From Thermoanaerobaculia bacterium (lineage in GTDB: Bacteria; Acidobacteriota; Thermoanaerobaculia; Multivoradales; J023): a DNA stretch of 58,522 bases. Position 1 is the stretch's first letter. Each line of letters opens with the position of its first letter. The stretch lies in assembly GCA_028066595.1 (NCBI GenBank), contig JALCBJ010000041.1, positions 1-58,522 of the forward strand. The letters are read 5' to 3'. The notes below the pieces were generated by a model. The model was not told the DNA's origin. It worked only from the letters and a program-made list of their open reading frames with translations, and searched no databases. This document shows positions 34,961 to 45,100 of the stretch, piece after piece. A program made the position numbers and the translations under genes.

Positions 34961-37084
34961 ATGAGAATCCGTACATCTTCCCGAGCCATCTGCCGGGCCG
35001 TTCTGGTGAGCGGTCTGCTCTTCGTTGTGGCCCACGCCGCAACGGCGCAACCGGCCGCGGATGCGGCGGCGGCCTCACCTTGGAAGCCATGGACCGAGCC
35101 GTCGACGTTCGAGCTGGGCGACATCTTCGAGCTGGAGTGGGCCAACGATCCGCAGATCTCCCCCGATGGCTCGCGGGTGGTCTATCAGCGGAGCTTCATG
35201 GACCGGATGGCGGATCGGCGGCGATCCAACCTCTGGGTCGTGAACACCGCGGGCGACGCAGCGAGTCACCAACCGTTGACCACGGGGATGGTGAACCACG
35301 CCTCGCCGCGTTGGTCGCCTGACGGGCAGCGCCTGCTCTACGTGGCAACCGACCCTTCGGCGGCGGGCGGTGCGCAGCTTTGGGTGCGCTGGATGGAGAG
35401 CGGTCGTACGGCCCGTCTGACCCAACTGTCGACGTCGCCGTCGGGCCTGGCCTGGTCGCCTGACGGGCGCACCATCGCCTTCACCCGCTTCGTGGAGTCG
35501 GAATCCAAACCGATGGCCTCTCTCCCGTCCAAGCCGGAGGGGGCACAGTGGGCCGAGCCGGCCGTCGTGATCGAAGAGTTGATCTACCGTTCAGATGGAG
35601 CCGGCTATCTGTCGCAAGGCCATCGTCAGCTCTTCGTGGTGTCGGCCGAAGGTGGAACTCCTCGTCAGGTGACGAAGGGAGACTTCGACGTGTCGGGAAC
35701 CCCGGTCTGGACACGCGATGGATCGGCACTCCTGTTCGGCTCGAATCGAAACGAGGACTGGCGCTATGACCCTGTGGATGGTGAGATCTACCGCGTCGAC
35801 GTAGCGACCGGGGAGGTGACGGCGTTCACCGACCGCAACGGTCCGGACGGCCAGCCTGCTTTATCCCCGGACGGCCGACGTCTTGCCTGGGTAGGGTTCG
35901 ACGATCGGGTGCAGGGCTATCAGATCTCACGACTCTCGGTGGCCGACGTCGAGGCAGACGGCCGTCTCGGCGAGTCCAGGATTCTGGCAGGCGATCTCGA
36001 CCGGTCCATCTCCTCGCCCACCTGGAGTGCCGACGGCAAGGGTCTGTTCTTCACGTTCACCGATCAAGGCAACGGCAAGATCGGTTTTGTCGAGCTGGCG
36101 AGCGACCGGGTCGAGGTGGTGGCGGAGAACCGTGGAGGTACATCTCTGGGCAGGCCATACGGCGGCGGGTCTTTCAGTGTGGCGAACGACGGGACGTTGG
36201 CGTTCAACTTCACGCGGCCCGACCACCCGGCCGACGTTGCGGTCGTCCGCGGCGGCAGTACCCAACGGCTGACCCGACTCAACGACGATCTCTTCGGACA
36301 CAAGAAGCTGGGCGAGGTGGAGGAGATGTGGGTGGAGTCCTCGCACGACGGTCGCCGGATTCACGGCTGGATCGTCAAACCACCAGGCTTCGAAGCGGGT
36401 GAGAAGTACCCGCTGGTCCTCGAGATCCACGGCGGTCCGTTCGCCGACTACGGGGATCGTTTCGCTGCCGAGGTGCAGCTTTACGCCGCGGCGGGATACG
36501 TGGTGCTCTACATGAATCCCCGCGGGTCCTCCAGCTATGGTGAGGAGTTCGGCAACCTCATCCATCATGCGTATCCCAGCTACGACTTCGACGATCTGAT
36601 GACCGGCATCGACGAGGTGATCCGTCGGGGCTACGTGGACCCTGATCAACTCTTCGTCACCGGCGGCAGCGGCGGAGGTGTGTTGACGGCCTGGATCGTG
36701 GGACATACCGACCGATTCCGCGCCGCGGTAGTCGCCAAGCCGGTGATCAACTGGACCAGCTTCGTCCTCACTGCCGACGTCGCACCGTTCTTTTGGAAAT
36801 ACTGGTTCCCGGGTTTTCCATGGGACGAGCCGGAGAATTACCGACGGCGTTCGCCCCTGTCCTATGTCGGCAACGTAACCACTCCCACCATGCTGCTCAC
36901 CGGAGAGGCCGACTACCGCACGCCGATCGCCGAATCGGAACAGTTCTACCAGGCACTGAAGCTGCGTCGGGTCGACTCGGCGCTGGTGCGCATACCCGAC
37001 GCTTCCCACGGAATCACCGCGCGACCGAGCCAGTTCATGACGAAGGTCGCACACGTCTTGGCCTGGTTCGAGAGGTATCGATGA
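34961..37084 (+). CDS. S9 family peptidase (prolyl oligopeptidase-like), secreted
   Basis: 707 residues with a signal peptide (RAVLVSGLLFVVAHAATAQ). Residues ~40-430 form a WD40-like (TolB-type) propeller with repeated SPDGxxxxxxxx strands (ISPDGSRVVYQRS, WSPDGQRLLYVA, LSPDGRRLAWVG). The C-terminal alpha/beta hydrolase has the catalytic triad Ser570 in GGSGGGVL, Asp651 in GEADYRTP and His683 in ASHGI. Members cleave short peptides, often after Pro or as acylaminoacyl peptidases/DPP-like enzymes, here in the periplasm. Its stop overlaps the next gene's ATG as ATGA. Confidence 0.92.
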   Translation: MRIRTSSRAICRAVLVSGLLFVVAHAATAQPAADAAAASPWKPWTEPSTFELGDIFELEWANDPQISPDGSRVVYQRSFMDRMADRRRSNLWVVNTAGDAASHQPLTTGMVNHASPRWSPDGQRLLYVATDPSAAGGAQLWVRWMESGRTARLTQLSTSPSGLAWSPDGRTIAFTRFVESESKPMASLPSKPEGAQWAEPAVVIEELIYRSDGAGYLSQGHRQLFVVSAEGGTPRQVTKGDFDVSGTPVWTRDGSALLFGSNRNEDWRYDPVDGEIYRVDVATGEVTAFTDRNGPDGQPALSPDGRRLAWVGFDDRVQGYQISRLSVADVEADGRLGESRILAGDLDRSISSPTWSADGKGLFFTFTDQGNGKIGFVELASDRVEVVAENRGGTSLGRPYGGGSFSVANDGTLAFNFTRPDHPADVAVVRGGSTQRLTRLNDDLFGHKKLGEVEEMWVESSHDGRRIHGWIVKPPGFEAGEKYPLVLEIHGGPFADYGDRFAAEVQLYAAAGYVVLYMNPRGSSSYGEEFGNLIHHAYPSYDFDDLMTGIDEVIRRGYVDPDQLFVTGGSGGGVLTAWIVGHTDRFRAAVVAKPVINWTSFVLTADVAPFFWKYWFPGFPWDEPENYRRRSPLSYVGNVTTPTMLLTGEADYRTPIAESEQFYQALKLRRVDSALVRIPDASHGITARPSQFMTKVAHVLAWFERYR

Positions 37085-38382
37085 TGAAGAGACTCTGCTG
37101 CTGGACGATCCTGACCTTGCTTACGGCCTCGGCCGTCTGGGCGGACGAGGCGCCGAACAGTGAGACCCTTGAGTGGAACCAGTGGCGAGGACCCGACCGC
37201 GATGGTCATGCTCCGATGCTCCAGCCGCCGGACGCGTGGCCCGAGACGCTGCATCAGGTGTGGCGAGTCGAGGTGGGAGACGGCTATTCGGCCCCCGTAG
37301 TGTGGCAAGGCCATGCTTACCTTCTGACCCGCCGCGGCGATGCGGAAGTGGCCATGGCGATCGATCTCGAGACCGGGCGCGAAGTGTGGAGCGCGAGCTG
37401 GCCGACACCGTACAAGATCAACCAATACGCCACGAGTCACGGCCAGTGGCCGAGAGCCACACCCGTGGTCACCGACGGAGTGGCCTGCTTTCTCGGCGTC
37501 GATGCTCGGCTCACTTGCCACGATGCGGCGACGGGCAAGCTCCTTTGGACCCGCGACGAGTCGGAGTCTTCGGGTAGCGAGGGCACCTTTTGCGGCTCGT
37601 CCATGTCGCCCCTCGTGTCGGAAGGGCTGCTTTACGCTCACCTGGGTGACGAGACCGGCGGAGTTCTGTTCGCTGCCGACCTGCGCTCGGGTGAGGTGAA
37701 GTGGTCATGGAACGGTCAGGGTCCGAGCTATTCCTCGCCGTTGATCGTCGAGTTTGGTGACTCCAAGCAGCTGGTGACCATGGGAAGCGTCGACCTCCTG
37801 GGCTTCGACGCTTCTTCCGGCGAGCTGCTATGGCGCCGAGCGTTTCCCGATGAATGGAACCAAAACATCGTGACGCCGCTGGTCGCCTCGGACAGGCTGC
37901 TGTTCGCCGATGTCGAAAACGGCACGCTGGCCGTACGGCCGACGCTCGGGGAAGCGGGCTGGCAGCTGGCGGAGCTGTGGAGCGACAAAGAGCTGACTCA
38001 GTACATGGCGTCGCCGGTGACCGATGGGCGGCTCGTCTTCGGATTCACCAATCGGCAGAAAGGTCAGCTCTTCGTCCTCGACCCCGAGTCCGGGGAGGTG
38101 ACGTGGCGCGATGGAGGCCGTGGCGGACGAAACGCGACCCTGACCTTGGCGGGTGACTGGCTCCTGGTATCCAACGACGACGGCAGGTTGCAGGTCTTCG
38201 AACGATCCGAGGAATCGGGGGAAGCGCTTCGCCTCGAGGCCGAGTACGAGCTGGCTCCGAGCGCTACCTGGGCACATCCGGCTTGGCTGGAGGATGGCCT
38301 CGTGGTGAAGGACGTCGAGCACCTGGCCCGGCTGCGCTTCGCTCCGGAGACGCGGACTGGGGATCGCCCGCAGAGCGAATGA
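37081..38382 (+). CDS. secreted PQQ-like beta-propeller protein
   Basis: 433 residues from ATG 37081, overlapping the peptidase stop (ATG 37084 is an equal choice). Signal peptide MKRLCCWTILTLLTASAVWA. The mature protein starts WNQWRGPDRDGHAP, the classic opening of outer-membrane-assembly BamB-like and PQQ-repeat proteins, and continues with blades such as YAIDLETGREVWSA-type units (AMAIDLETGREVW, CHDAATGKLLW, AADLRSGEVKW, GFDASSGELLW, VLDPESGEVTW). No cofactor-binding catalytic residues of PQQ dehydrogenases are evident, so it is more likely a scaffold or binding protein. Coupled to the S9 peptidase. Confidence 0.85.
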   Translation: MMKRLCCWTILTLLTASAVWADEAPNSETLEWNQWRGPDRDGHAPMLQPPDAWPETLHQVWRVEVGDGYSAPVVWQGHAYLLTRRGDAEVAMAIDLETGREVWSASWPTPYKINQYATSHGQWPRATPVVTDGVACFLGVDARLTCHDAATGKLLWTRDESESSGSEGTFCGSSMSPLVSEGLLYAHLGDETGGVLFAADLRSGEVKWSWNGQGPSYSSPLIVEFGDSKQLVTMGSVDLLGFDASSGELLWRRAFPDEWNQNIVTPLVASDRLLFADVENGTLAVRPTLGEAGWQLAELWSDKELTQYMASPVTDGRLVFGFTNRQKGQLFVLDPESGEVTWRDGGRGGRNATLTLAGDWLLVSNDDGRLQVFERSEESGEALRLEAEYELAPSATWAHPAWLEDGLVVKDVEHLARLRFAPETRTGDRPQSE

Positions 38383-38465
38383 CGAGGCGTCGTATCCCGT
38401 AGCGAAAGCATCCAGACGTCGACGTCTGCTACCGTTGCTCGAGACTCACTTACAGGAGAACTCAG

Positions 38466-39452
38466 ATGGGTTCGATACTCGCCTTCCTTTTTGGACTGAT
38501 GCTCTATGTCGTCTTCAAAGTCGGCGTGCGGGGTTTCTTCACCGTCAAGCCCAACGAACGGGCGGTGAAGACCAGCTTCGGACGCGCAAAACGCCGGCCG
38601 GGTGCGCCTGCCGAAGACAGCGGCCTCTCGGACGACGAGCGTCGCCGCTACGACTACCCCCAGCTCGAGGTCATCGGGCCGGGTGGCCCTTACCTCAAGA
38701 TGCCCTGGGAGGACGTTCACAAAGTATCGGTAGCTACCGAAGCCGTCGATATCGTCTGGGATCCCACGAAGAAGCAGGGCACCATCGAGGCGGTGACCAA
38801 GGACAATCTGACCACCGGCGTCAACGGCCAGTTGCGTTATCGGGTGAGTGAGAACAACCTCTATCCCTATCTCTTCGGCGTCCTCAGTCCGCTGGAGCAC
38901 GTGATGGGCTTCTTCATCTCCGTGCTACGCGAGCGTATCGCCAACTTCGTCGACCCCAAGGGCGCTAGCCTTTTGGCCGAAGCGGCCGAGCTAGAAGGCG
39001 GAGAAAGCAGGAGCTCTGTCGACCTGTCGGAGGGCGTGTCGATCAACGACCTGCGCAAGAACCTACCCCTGCTCAATGAATACATGGAACAGCAGTGCCG
39101 GGGTACTGCCGGTCGCTATGGCATCGAGCTCGATGCAGCGCTGATCACTGAGATCGATCCGCCACCGGAGGTCGATCACGCGCTTTCGGCCATCAACTCC
39201 ACGCGCAATCAGGTGGCAGCCGACATCTCGACAGCCCGTGCCGAGGCCGAGCAACAGATCACGATGAGCGAGCGCGCCGTGGAAATCGCGCAGAACAATG
39301 CCGAGGCCGAGGTGGCGCCACTGCGCGAGCTTGCGAACATCCTCACTCGGATCAAATCGGTCGGAGGCGCCAACGCCCTCAAGACCTATCTGCGCAACAT
39401 GCGCGTGCCACTCTTCGGCCGTGCCGATCGCGTCGTGATGGAGGCCGAGTAG
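38466..39452 (+). CDS. SPFH/band 7 (stomatin-like) membrane protein A
   Basis: 328 residues. One N-terminal membrane helix (ILAFLFGLMLYVVFKVGV) followed by an SPFH domain starting FFTVKPNERAVKTSFGRA, then LPYLKMPWEDVHKVSVATEAVDI-type strands and a long coiled coil rich in Ala/Glu (VAADISTARAEAEQQITMSERAVEIAQNNAEAEV). SPFH proteins oligomerise into rings that organise membrane microdomains and, as HflK/HflC, regulate FtsH protease. AGGAGAA lies just before ATG 38466. The next gene, three bases later, encodes a second SPFH protein, so the two probably form a hetero-oligomer. Confidence 0.85.
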   Translation: MGSILAFLFGLMLYVVFKVGVRGFFTVKPNERAVKTSFGRAKRRPGAPAEDSGLSDDERRRYDYPQLEVIGPGGPYLKMPWEDVHKVSVATEAVDIVWDPTKKQGTIEAVTKDNLTTGVNGQLRYRVSENNLYPYLFGVLSPLEHVMGFFISVLRERIANFVDPKGASLLAEAAELEGGESRSSVDLSEGVSINDLRKNLPLLNEYMEQQCRGTAGRYGIELDAALITEIDPPPEVDHALSAINSTRNQVAADISTARAEAEQQITMSERAVEIAQNNAEAEVAPLRELANILTRIKSVGGANALKTYLRNMRVPLFGRADRVVMEAE

Positions 39453-39454
39453 TC

Positions 39455-40318
39455 ATGGAGATCTTCGCTCTCTTCGTCGGTCTTCTGTTCCTCCCCATCG
39501 CCCTTCGCCTCTGTCGCGCCTTCGGTTTCTATGCCGTGGTGGGGGAGTGTGAAGCGCAGGTATTCACTCTCTTCGGCAAGGTTCTCGGCGTCCTCGACGA
39601 GCCGGGATTGCAGATTCCAGTGGCCCGATTCGGTCCCAGGGCCTTCTTGGTGCCGTTCTTCGGCAAGCGACATCGCGTTTCGACCGCACTCCGCCAGCAC
39701 TACTCGCGTAGCCAGATGGTGAACTCGGAGGAAGGCACGCCGATGGGTGTCGGTATCTGGTACGAGATGGCGGTCAGCGATCCGGTGGCCTACCTCTTCG
39801 TCAACGCCAACCCTGAAGGCTCATTGCAGGCCAACGTCGCCAGCTCCACCATCTCGACGCTGTCGAATCTGGAGATGGAGGAAATGCTGGAGAACCGCCA
39901 TAGCTTGAGCCGCACGGTGCGCTCGGCTGTCTCTCCTTTGTCGGAGAAATGGGGCTATCGGCTCGGTTCCGTTTACATCCGAAAAGTCGCGTTCACCGAC
40001 CGTTCCATGGTGGAGAACATCACGGAGAAGGTGGTCAAGCGGCTCGTACAGGTCACCAGCGCGATGAAGCAGGACGGCGAGAACCGTGTCGGACTGATCA
40101 AGTCGCAAACTGCCAAGAAGGTGTCGCAGAAGCTAGCCGAGGCGTCGGCTGCGCGGCCCGCGGTGGTAGGCGCGACTCTCAATGAGATCGGACAGCTCGA
40201 CGAGGAGATCCTGCAGGCGGTGCTCGACGTGATGGAGACGGAGAAACTGCTCGAGTCCGAGGTGCGAGTCGAAGTGCTGCCGCAAGGCTCCTCGATGCTG
40301 GTTCAGGTGGGGACATAG
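39455..40318 (+). CDS. SPFH/band 7 membrane protein B
   Basis: 287 residues, starting three bases after protein A. N-terminal membrane helix (MEIFALFVGLLFLPIALRLCRAFGFYAV), then an SPFH domain (GECEAQVFTLFGKVLGVLDEPGLQIPVA, then LRQHYSRSQMVNSEEGTPMGVGIWYEMAVSDPVAYLF) and a shorter coiled coil (KSQTAKKVSQKLAEASAARPAVV). Unlike protein A it lacks the proline-rich insert after the first SPFH strand, so the two are distant paralogues like HflK and HflC. No FtsH or NfeD-like partner lies beside them. Confidence 0.83.
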   Translation: MEIFALFVGLLFLPIALRLCRAFGFYAVVGECEAQVFTLFGKVLGVLDEPGLQIPVARFGPRAFLVPFFGKRHRVSTALRQHYSRSQMVNSEEGTPMGVGIWYEMAVSDPVAYLFVNANPEGSLQANVASSTISTLSNLEMEEMLENRHSLSRTVRSAVSPLSEKWGYRLGSVYIRKVAFTDRSMVENITEKVVKRLVQVTSAMKQDGENRVGLIKSQTAKKVSQKLAEASAARPAVVGATLNEIGQLDEEILQAVLDVMETEKLLESEVRVEVLPQGSSMLVQVGT

Positions 40319-40331
40319 CCGGAGCTCAGGC

Positions 40332-42098
40332 GTGCTCACTGCACTCCGCCGGGAGACGCTCCTGCCTCTCCTCCTCCTGATCTGCCTGCTGTGGGCCTGC
40401 GAGTCGGATCCGACGGACTCCACACTGCGGAGCTCTTCGGCCGTGGTGGTAGAGGAGGTAGGAGAGGCCTGGTGGCAGCTCCTGATGGCAGAGGAGCCAT
40501 GGCTCCAGCAGATGAAGGGCGAGAAGATCCGCATGCCCGATCTGGGCCCGGAGCACTCCCGAGAGCTGGTGGCCGAGGTTCGTGCGTTACTCGACCGCTT
40601 GGACACGGTCGACGAGTCGACTCTGGACCATCAGGACTGGCTGTCGTTGGAGATCCTGCGCTGGGACGTCGAACGTGCGATCGAGTGGCACGAGCTGGCG
40701 TATCGGCTACCTCGTTTCACGCCCTACATGTTCAGCGGCCATGGCATTCATGGAGTCTTCCAGCAGCTGAGGATCGAGACGCCGGACGATGCGGAGGAGT
40801 ACCTCGCGTTGACGAGAGACTACGCCCGGGTGGTTCGCGACTTGCTCGGTATCGCCGAGGCCCAAGTCGAAAACGACTGGGTGGTCGCGGCGCCGGCGCT
40901 CGATCAGTTGGCGGGCATGTGGGCCGGGTTTGCCGAGAGCCCCAACTCGATCTTCCGGGCCTGTGATGCCGATACCTTCTCGGAGTCCGTGCCGCAGGAT
41001 TTCTGCGATCGTCTCGAAGCACTGGTGCGAGACGAGGTTACACTGGTGCTACGCGAGTTCGCTGACTATCTGGACGGCCCGTACCGGGCCGCGGCTCCGC
41101 CGGAGGTCGGCTTGGGGCGCTATCCGGGTGGTGGTGAGGTCTACCGAGCGCTGATCCGATTCTTCGTCACCAGCGACATCGATCCTCGGCAAGCTCACGA
41201 GCTCGGTCTCCACATGCTCGAGACGAGCCAAGGGCGCATGGCTGAATTGCGGAAGCAGCTCGGCCTGCCGGAAGATGCTGCCACCGCGCACGTGCTGTTG
41301 AAGGAAGATCCCAGGGTCTTGGCACAGACGCCCGAGGAAGTTGGTACCAGGTTGATGGCGTATATCGAACGGCTGAGACCGCGAGTCTCCGAGGCCTTCG
41401 ACCTCATGCCCAAAGCACCTTATGGCGTCCAGCGTCTCGATCCCAGTCTCGAAGGTTCCAAGACCTTCGGTCACTACAACCCGCCCACGCCCCAGGAAGA
41501 GCGCGGTCTGTATTTCTTCAACGGCTCGCGGTTGGAGGAACGGCCCCTCCTCTCCGCAGGGTCGTTGATCTACCACGAGCTGATCCCGGGCCACCATTTC
41601 CAGGTCGCGCTGCAGAAGGAGAACGAGAGTCTTCCGCAGTGGCGCCGCGATGCCGCGTTCCACTCCGGATTCACCGAGGGTTGGGCCGAGTATGGCTCGT
41701 CTCTGATGATGGAGATGGGCATGTACGAGACGCCTCTGGACGAGTACGGTCGCCTCGCATCGGAATGTTTCTTCGGTAACCGTCTCGTCGTCGACACGGG
41801 CATGCATGCTATGGGTTGGACTCTCGAGCAGGCGCGGGAAACGTCGCGTCGAAATACGCTGATGAGCGAGCTCGAGATCGAGACGGAGACTCTGCGCTAC
41901 GCCACGGACCTTCAAGCTCAGGCTCTTGCCTATGCACTCGGTGCGGCGAAGATCCGAGAGCTCCGAGAACACGCCGAGTCCGAGCTCGGAGATGCCTTCG
42001 ACCTACGGGCCTTCCATCGCGCCGTGTTGGAAAACGGCTCCGTGCCCCTGGCGGTCTTGGAGAAGCACGTCCAGTGGTGGATCGACCGGCATCGCTGA
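40332..42098 (+). CDS. DUF885 metallopeptidase-like lipoprotein
   Basis: 588 residues from GTG 40332 with GGAG about 8 bases upstream. The N-terminus is a lipoprotein signal (LLPLLLLICLLWAC). DUF885 marks are the zinc-site pattern HELIPGHH (415-422) and EGWAEY (449-454), plus GLYFFNGSRLEERP. Characterised relatives act as carboxypeptidase- or oligopeptidase-like enzymes, so a periplasmic zinc peptidase is likely. It begins 13 bases after the second SPFH gene and may share its transcript, ending a run of envelope genes that started with the S9 peptidase. Confidence 0.87.
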   Translation: MLTALRRETLLPLLLLICLLWACESDPTDSTLRSSSAVVVEEVGEAWWQLLMAEEPWLQQMKGEKIRMPDLGPEHSRELVAEVRALLDRLDTVDESTLDHQDWLSLEILRWDVERAIEWHELAYRLPRFTPYMFSGHGIHGVFQQLRIETPDDAEEYLALTRDYARVVRDLLGIAEAQVENDWVVAAPALDQLAGMWAGFAESPNSIFRACDADTFSESVPQDFCDRLEALVRDEVTLVLREFADYLDGPYRAAAPPEVGLGRYPGGGEVYRALIRFFVTSDIDPRQAHELGLHMLETSQGRMAELRKQLGLPEDAATAHVLLKEDPRVLAQTPEEVGTRLMAYIERLRPRVSEAFDLMPKAPYGVQRLDPSLEGSKTFGHYNPPTPQEERGLYFFNGSRLEERPLLSAGSLIYHELIPGHHFQVALQKENESLPQWRRDAAFHSGFTEGWAEYGSSLMMEMGMYETPLDEYGRLASECFFGNRLVVDTGMHAMGWTLEQARETSRRNTLMSELEIETETLRYATDLQAQALAYALGAAKIRELREHAESELGDAFDLRAFHRAVLENGSVPLAVLEKHVQWWIDRHR

Positions 42099-42159
42099 TG
42101 GGCCCTCTACGAGGGGGATGTTTCGGAGTCAGATCGGAGACGTGAGCCCTTCGGGAGCC

Positions 42160-45100
42160 TCACGGCGCCGTAGTGGACCACAAGGAGGTATCACCACTTT
42201 CGAAGCCGTCGGAGAAGAGCGGAAAGGCGTAGTGGACCGTCACGGCGTGATCGACGTCAGGAATCGTTACGAGGTTCGAGGTTTCTGTCGATCCGTCGTC
42301 GTCACTACCGGTCCAGCCGGTGACGATCCAGCCTGTATCCGGCGCGGCCGTGAGCGTGACGATCTCCCCCGCGTTGAAGGAGCCTGCCGGGCAGGCGACC
42401 GAAGAAGGCGGATCCGCGACCGGTGGGCTGCCGGAGCCGGTATGACTCAGCGCCAAGATCCGGCACGGAGCCACCAGCGTGATCGTGGACGAAGGCGTTG
42501 TGGTGGTTTCTTCGAGATCTGTGGGTAGGTCGCTGCTGGCGTCTTCCGCGGTTCCGGCTGCCAACTGGAGAGTGACGCGAAACGTGTTGGGTGTCTGTTG
42601 GGACGCCCCGACGGCACCGGTGACGGCAAGGAAATAGATCCGAGCCTGGCCCGCCCCGACCTCGACCGCAGGATCTCCGTCCACCAAGGTCAGCACTTGC
42701 TCGCCTGCCTCGAGATCGAAGCTGGAGGTCTCGAGGACCATCATGTCGTCGGCCGGTTCGAAGGTTCCTGAACCGTCGTCGAGCCAGATCGATAGGCTGT
42801 CGAAGAGAACCTCGGCCTCCACTGTATTCAATGGATCGCCCGCAGACTCTTCGAGGAGCACGGTCACGGTCGCCAGTTCCTGACTGGAGTCGCCGCTACG
42901 GCCGAGGTGTCGGGCCTCGATCTCTAGCACGTCTTCGATGGCCTCTTCCTGGATCGTGGAAGGCGCGGTATCGAAGCTCGGCAAGCCCAGCTGGCCACCC
43001 AGGTTCGGGTACCAGAGGATTCGGTCCTCGCTCGCTGCAGAAGCCAAGACGTCGAGATCCCCATCGTCGTCCAGATCCGCGACGGCAATGGACTCCGGTG
43101 CGCCGATGGCAACGGCGGACTCCTGCTGCCAGAACTGGCCGTCACCCAGGTTCTGCCACCAGACGATCGATCCGGCACCTGGGCCACGCCCGAGGATGTC
43201 CAGGTCGCCGTCCTGGTCGAGATCAGCAGTCAATACTTCGCGCGCGCCGGGAAGGCTTCCCAAGATCTGGCGACGCAGCCAGGTCTCGCCCGATGGCGGT
43301 TTGTTTTGCCACCAGTACAGACTACCGCTGACATTGTCGATCGCGACCACATCCGCGTCGCCGTCCTGGTCTAGGTCAGCGACAGTGAGGTGCGGCTCAT
43401 CGAGGATCATCGGATCGTTGTCGTCGATTTCTATACGACTCCAATCAAGGCCGAAATCCTGAGTGTTTTCCCACCACACAAGCGGGTCGCTGCTGAGCTT
43501 GCCGACGATGTCTTGATCGCCGTCCCCATCCAAGTCACCGGTTGCCAGCGCGTCACTCGACTGGCCTTCGACCAGGAAGATGGCCCAATCGAAGATGTTG
43601 CGGGGATTTCGGAGCCACATGACATCACCCTGGAAGATATTGTAGGCAACGAGGTCCAGCGCTCCGTCACCGTCAATATCGGCCAGGGAATGGAAGCCTG
43701 TCGTTACGCCGAGATGGAGGAGGCGTTGGGTCCACGTGTCGCCGCCCCCTGAGTCGTTTTGCCACCAGTGGATCTCGAAGCCCGAAGTACCGTCGGGCGC
43801 AACGACATCCAGGTCGCCGTCGAGATCTACGTCGCCCAGAAGCAGCTCGTCGCCAGCGAACGTCCCGATGGTCGTCTTGCTCCACGTGCTGCCGTCAGCG
43901 ACATCGTTGCGCCACCAGGCGAGCTCGTTCGTGGCCGAAGCGACCGAGGCGACGTCGAGAGCACCATCGCCATCGACGTCACCAGCCGTCGCAGCGGACG
44001 GGGTGCCGAAAGCCGTGGCGACATCGACTGCGGAAGGTCCGAAGAGCGCGCTCCGGTGGATCGTCTCGTTTTGCCACCAGGCGATGAAGTCGGCGTCAGG
44101 TGCCGCTCCCGCTAGGTCCGGGTCTCCATCGCCGTCGAGATCCGCGACTACGGCGGTACGTCCACCCCCATCGAGCAGAGTGGTGAGGCTGTGTCGTACC
44201 CAGGTCGTGATGCCCGGGCCGTCGCGAAGTTGCTCCCACCACGAGACTCCGCCGTTGAGTTCCTCGGTCGATACGATGTCGAGATCGCCGTCTTGGTCCA
44301 GGTCTGCGGCCACCACCGACCTGGGAGTGCCGAAACTGGACTCGATCTCTTGGGCCGACGACCACGCGGATCCGTCGCCGGCTAGGTTCTGGAACCAGAC
44401 AATGTCTGGACTCTCCGCGGCAGCGATCAGGTCGAGATCACCATCGTCGTCGAGATCCGCGGCGGTAACGGTTCGAACGTCGGGAACCGTGCTCGACGCG
44501 GTCATTTCCGTCCAGGTCGTGCCGAGGGTGTCGTCGTTGCGCCACCACGAGACCCGTCCGGCGCCTCTCTCTGCCACCACGATGTCGACGTCGTGGTCGC
44601 CGTCGACGTCTGCAGCGAAGATCGACGCGCCGCCGGAGATGTCGGCAGCGCCCGCGATGGTCAAATCGGAGGAGAAGACACCGTCACCCGAGTTGTGGGA
44701 GATTCTCAGCTCAGCATCACTCAACGTCATGACGTCGACATCACCGTCCGAGTCGGCGTCTGCGGTTGCGACCGATCGAACGAAGGTCGCTGCCACGGTC
44801 GTCACCGCGTGCTGAGTGCCGCATCCGGGGCCGGTCAGGTTGTCCCACCAGGCGACGACGCCCGTGGTGGCCGAGCCTGCGACGACATCGAGGTCACCGT
44901 CGTTGTCAACGTCGTCCACCGCGACTGTGAACGCTCCCGGAAACGCGTCAACGACGCATCGTTCGGCCCACTGGGAGCCGTCGCCGAGTTCGTTCTTGAA
45001 CCAGAGGACCCGACCTTCGGTCGGCGATACTGCTACCAGATCGAGGTTTCCGTCGCTGTCAATATCCCCAGCACGTATCGAGATCACACCGTCGAAGCCG

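Noticed and set aside
35927..37054. 375-codon open frame on the minus strand
   Set aside because: Antisense to the S9 peptidase with a complete catalytic triad.
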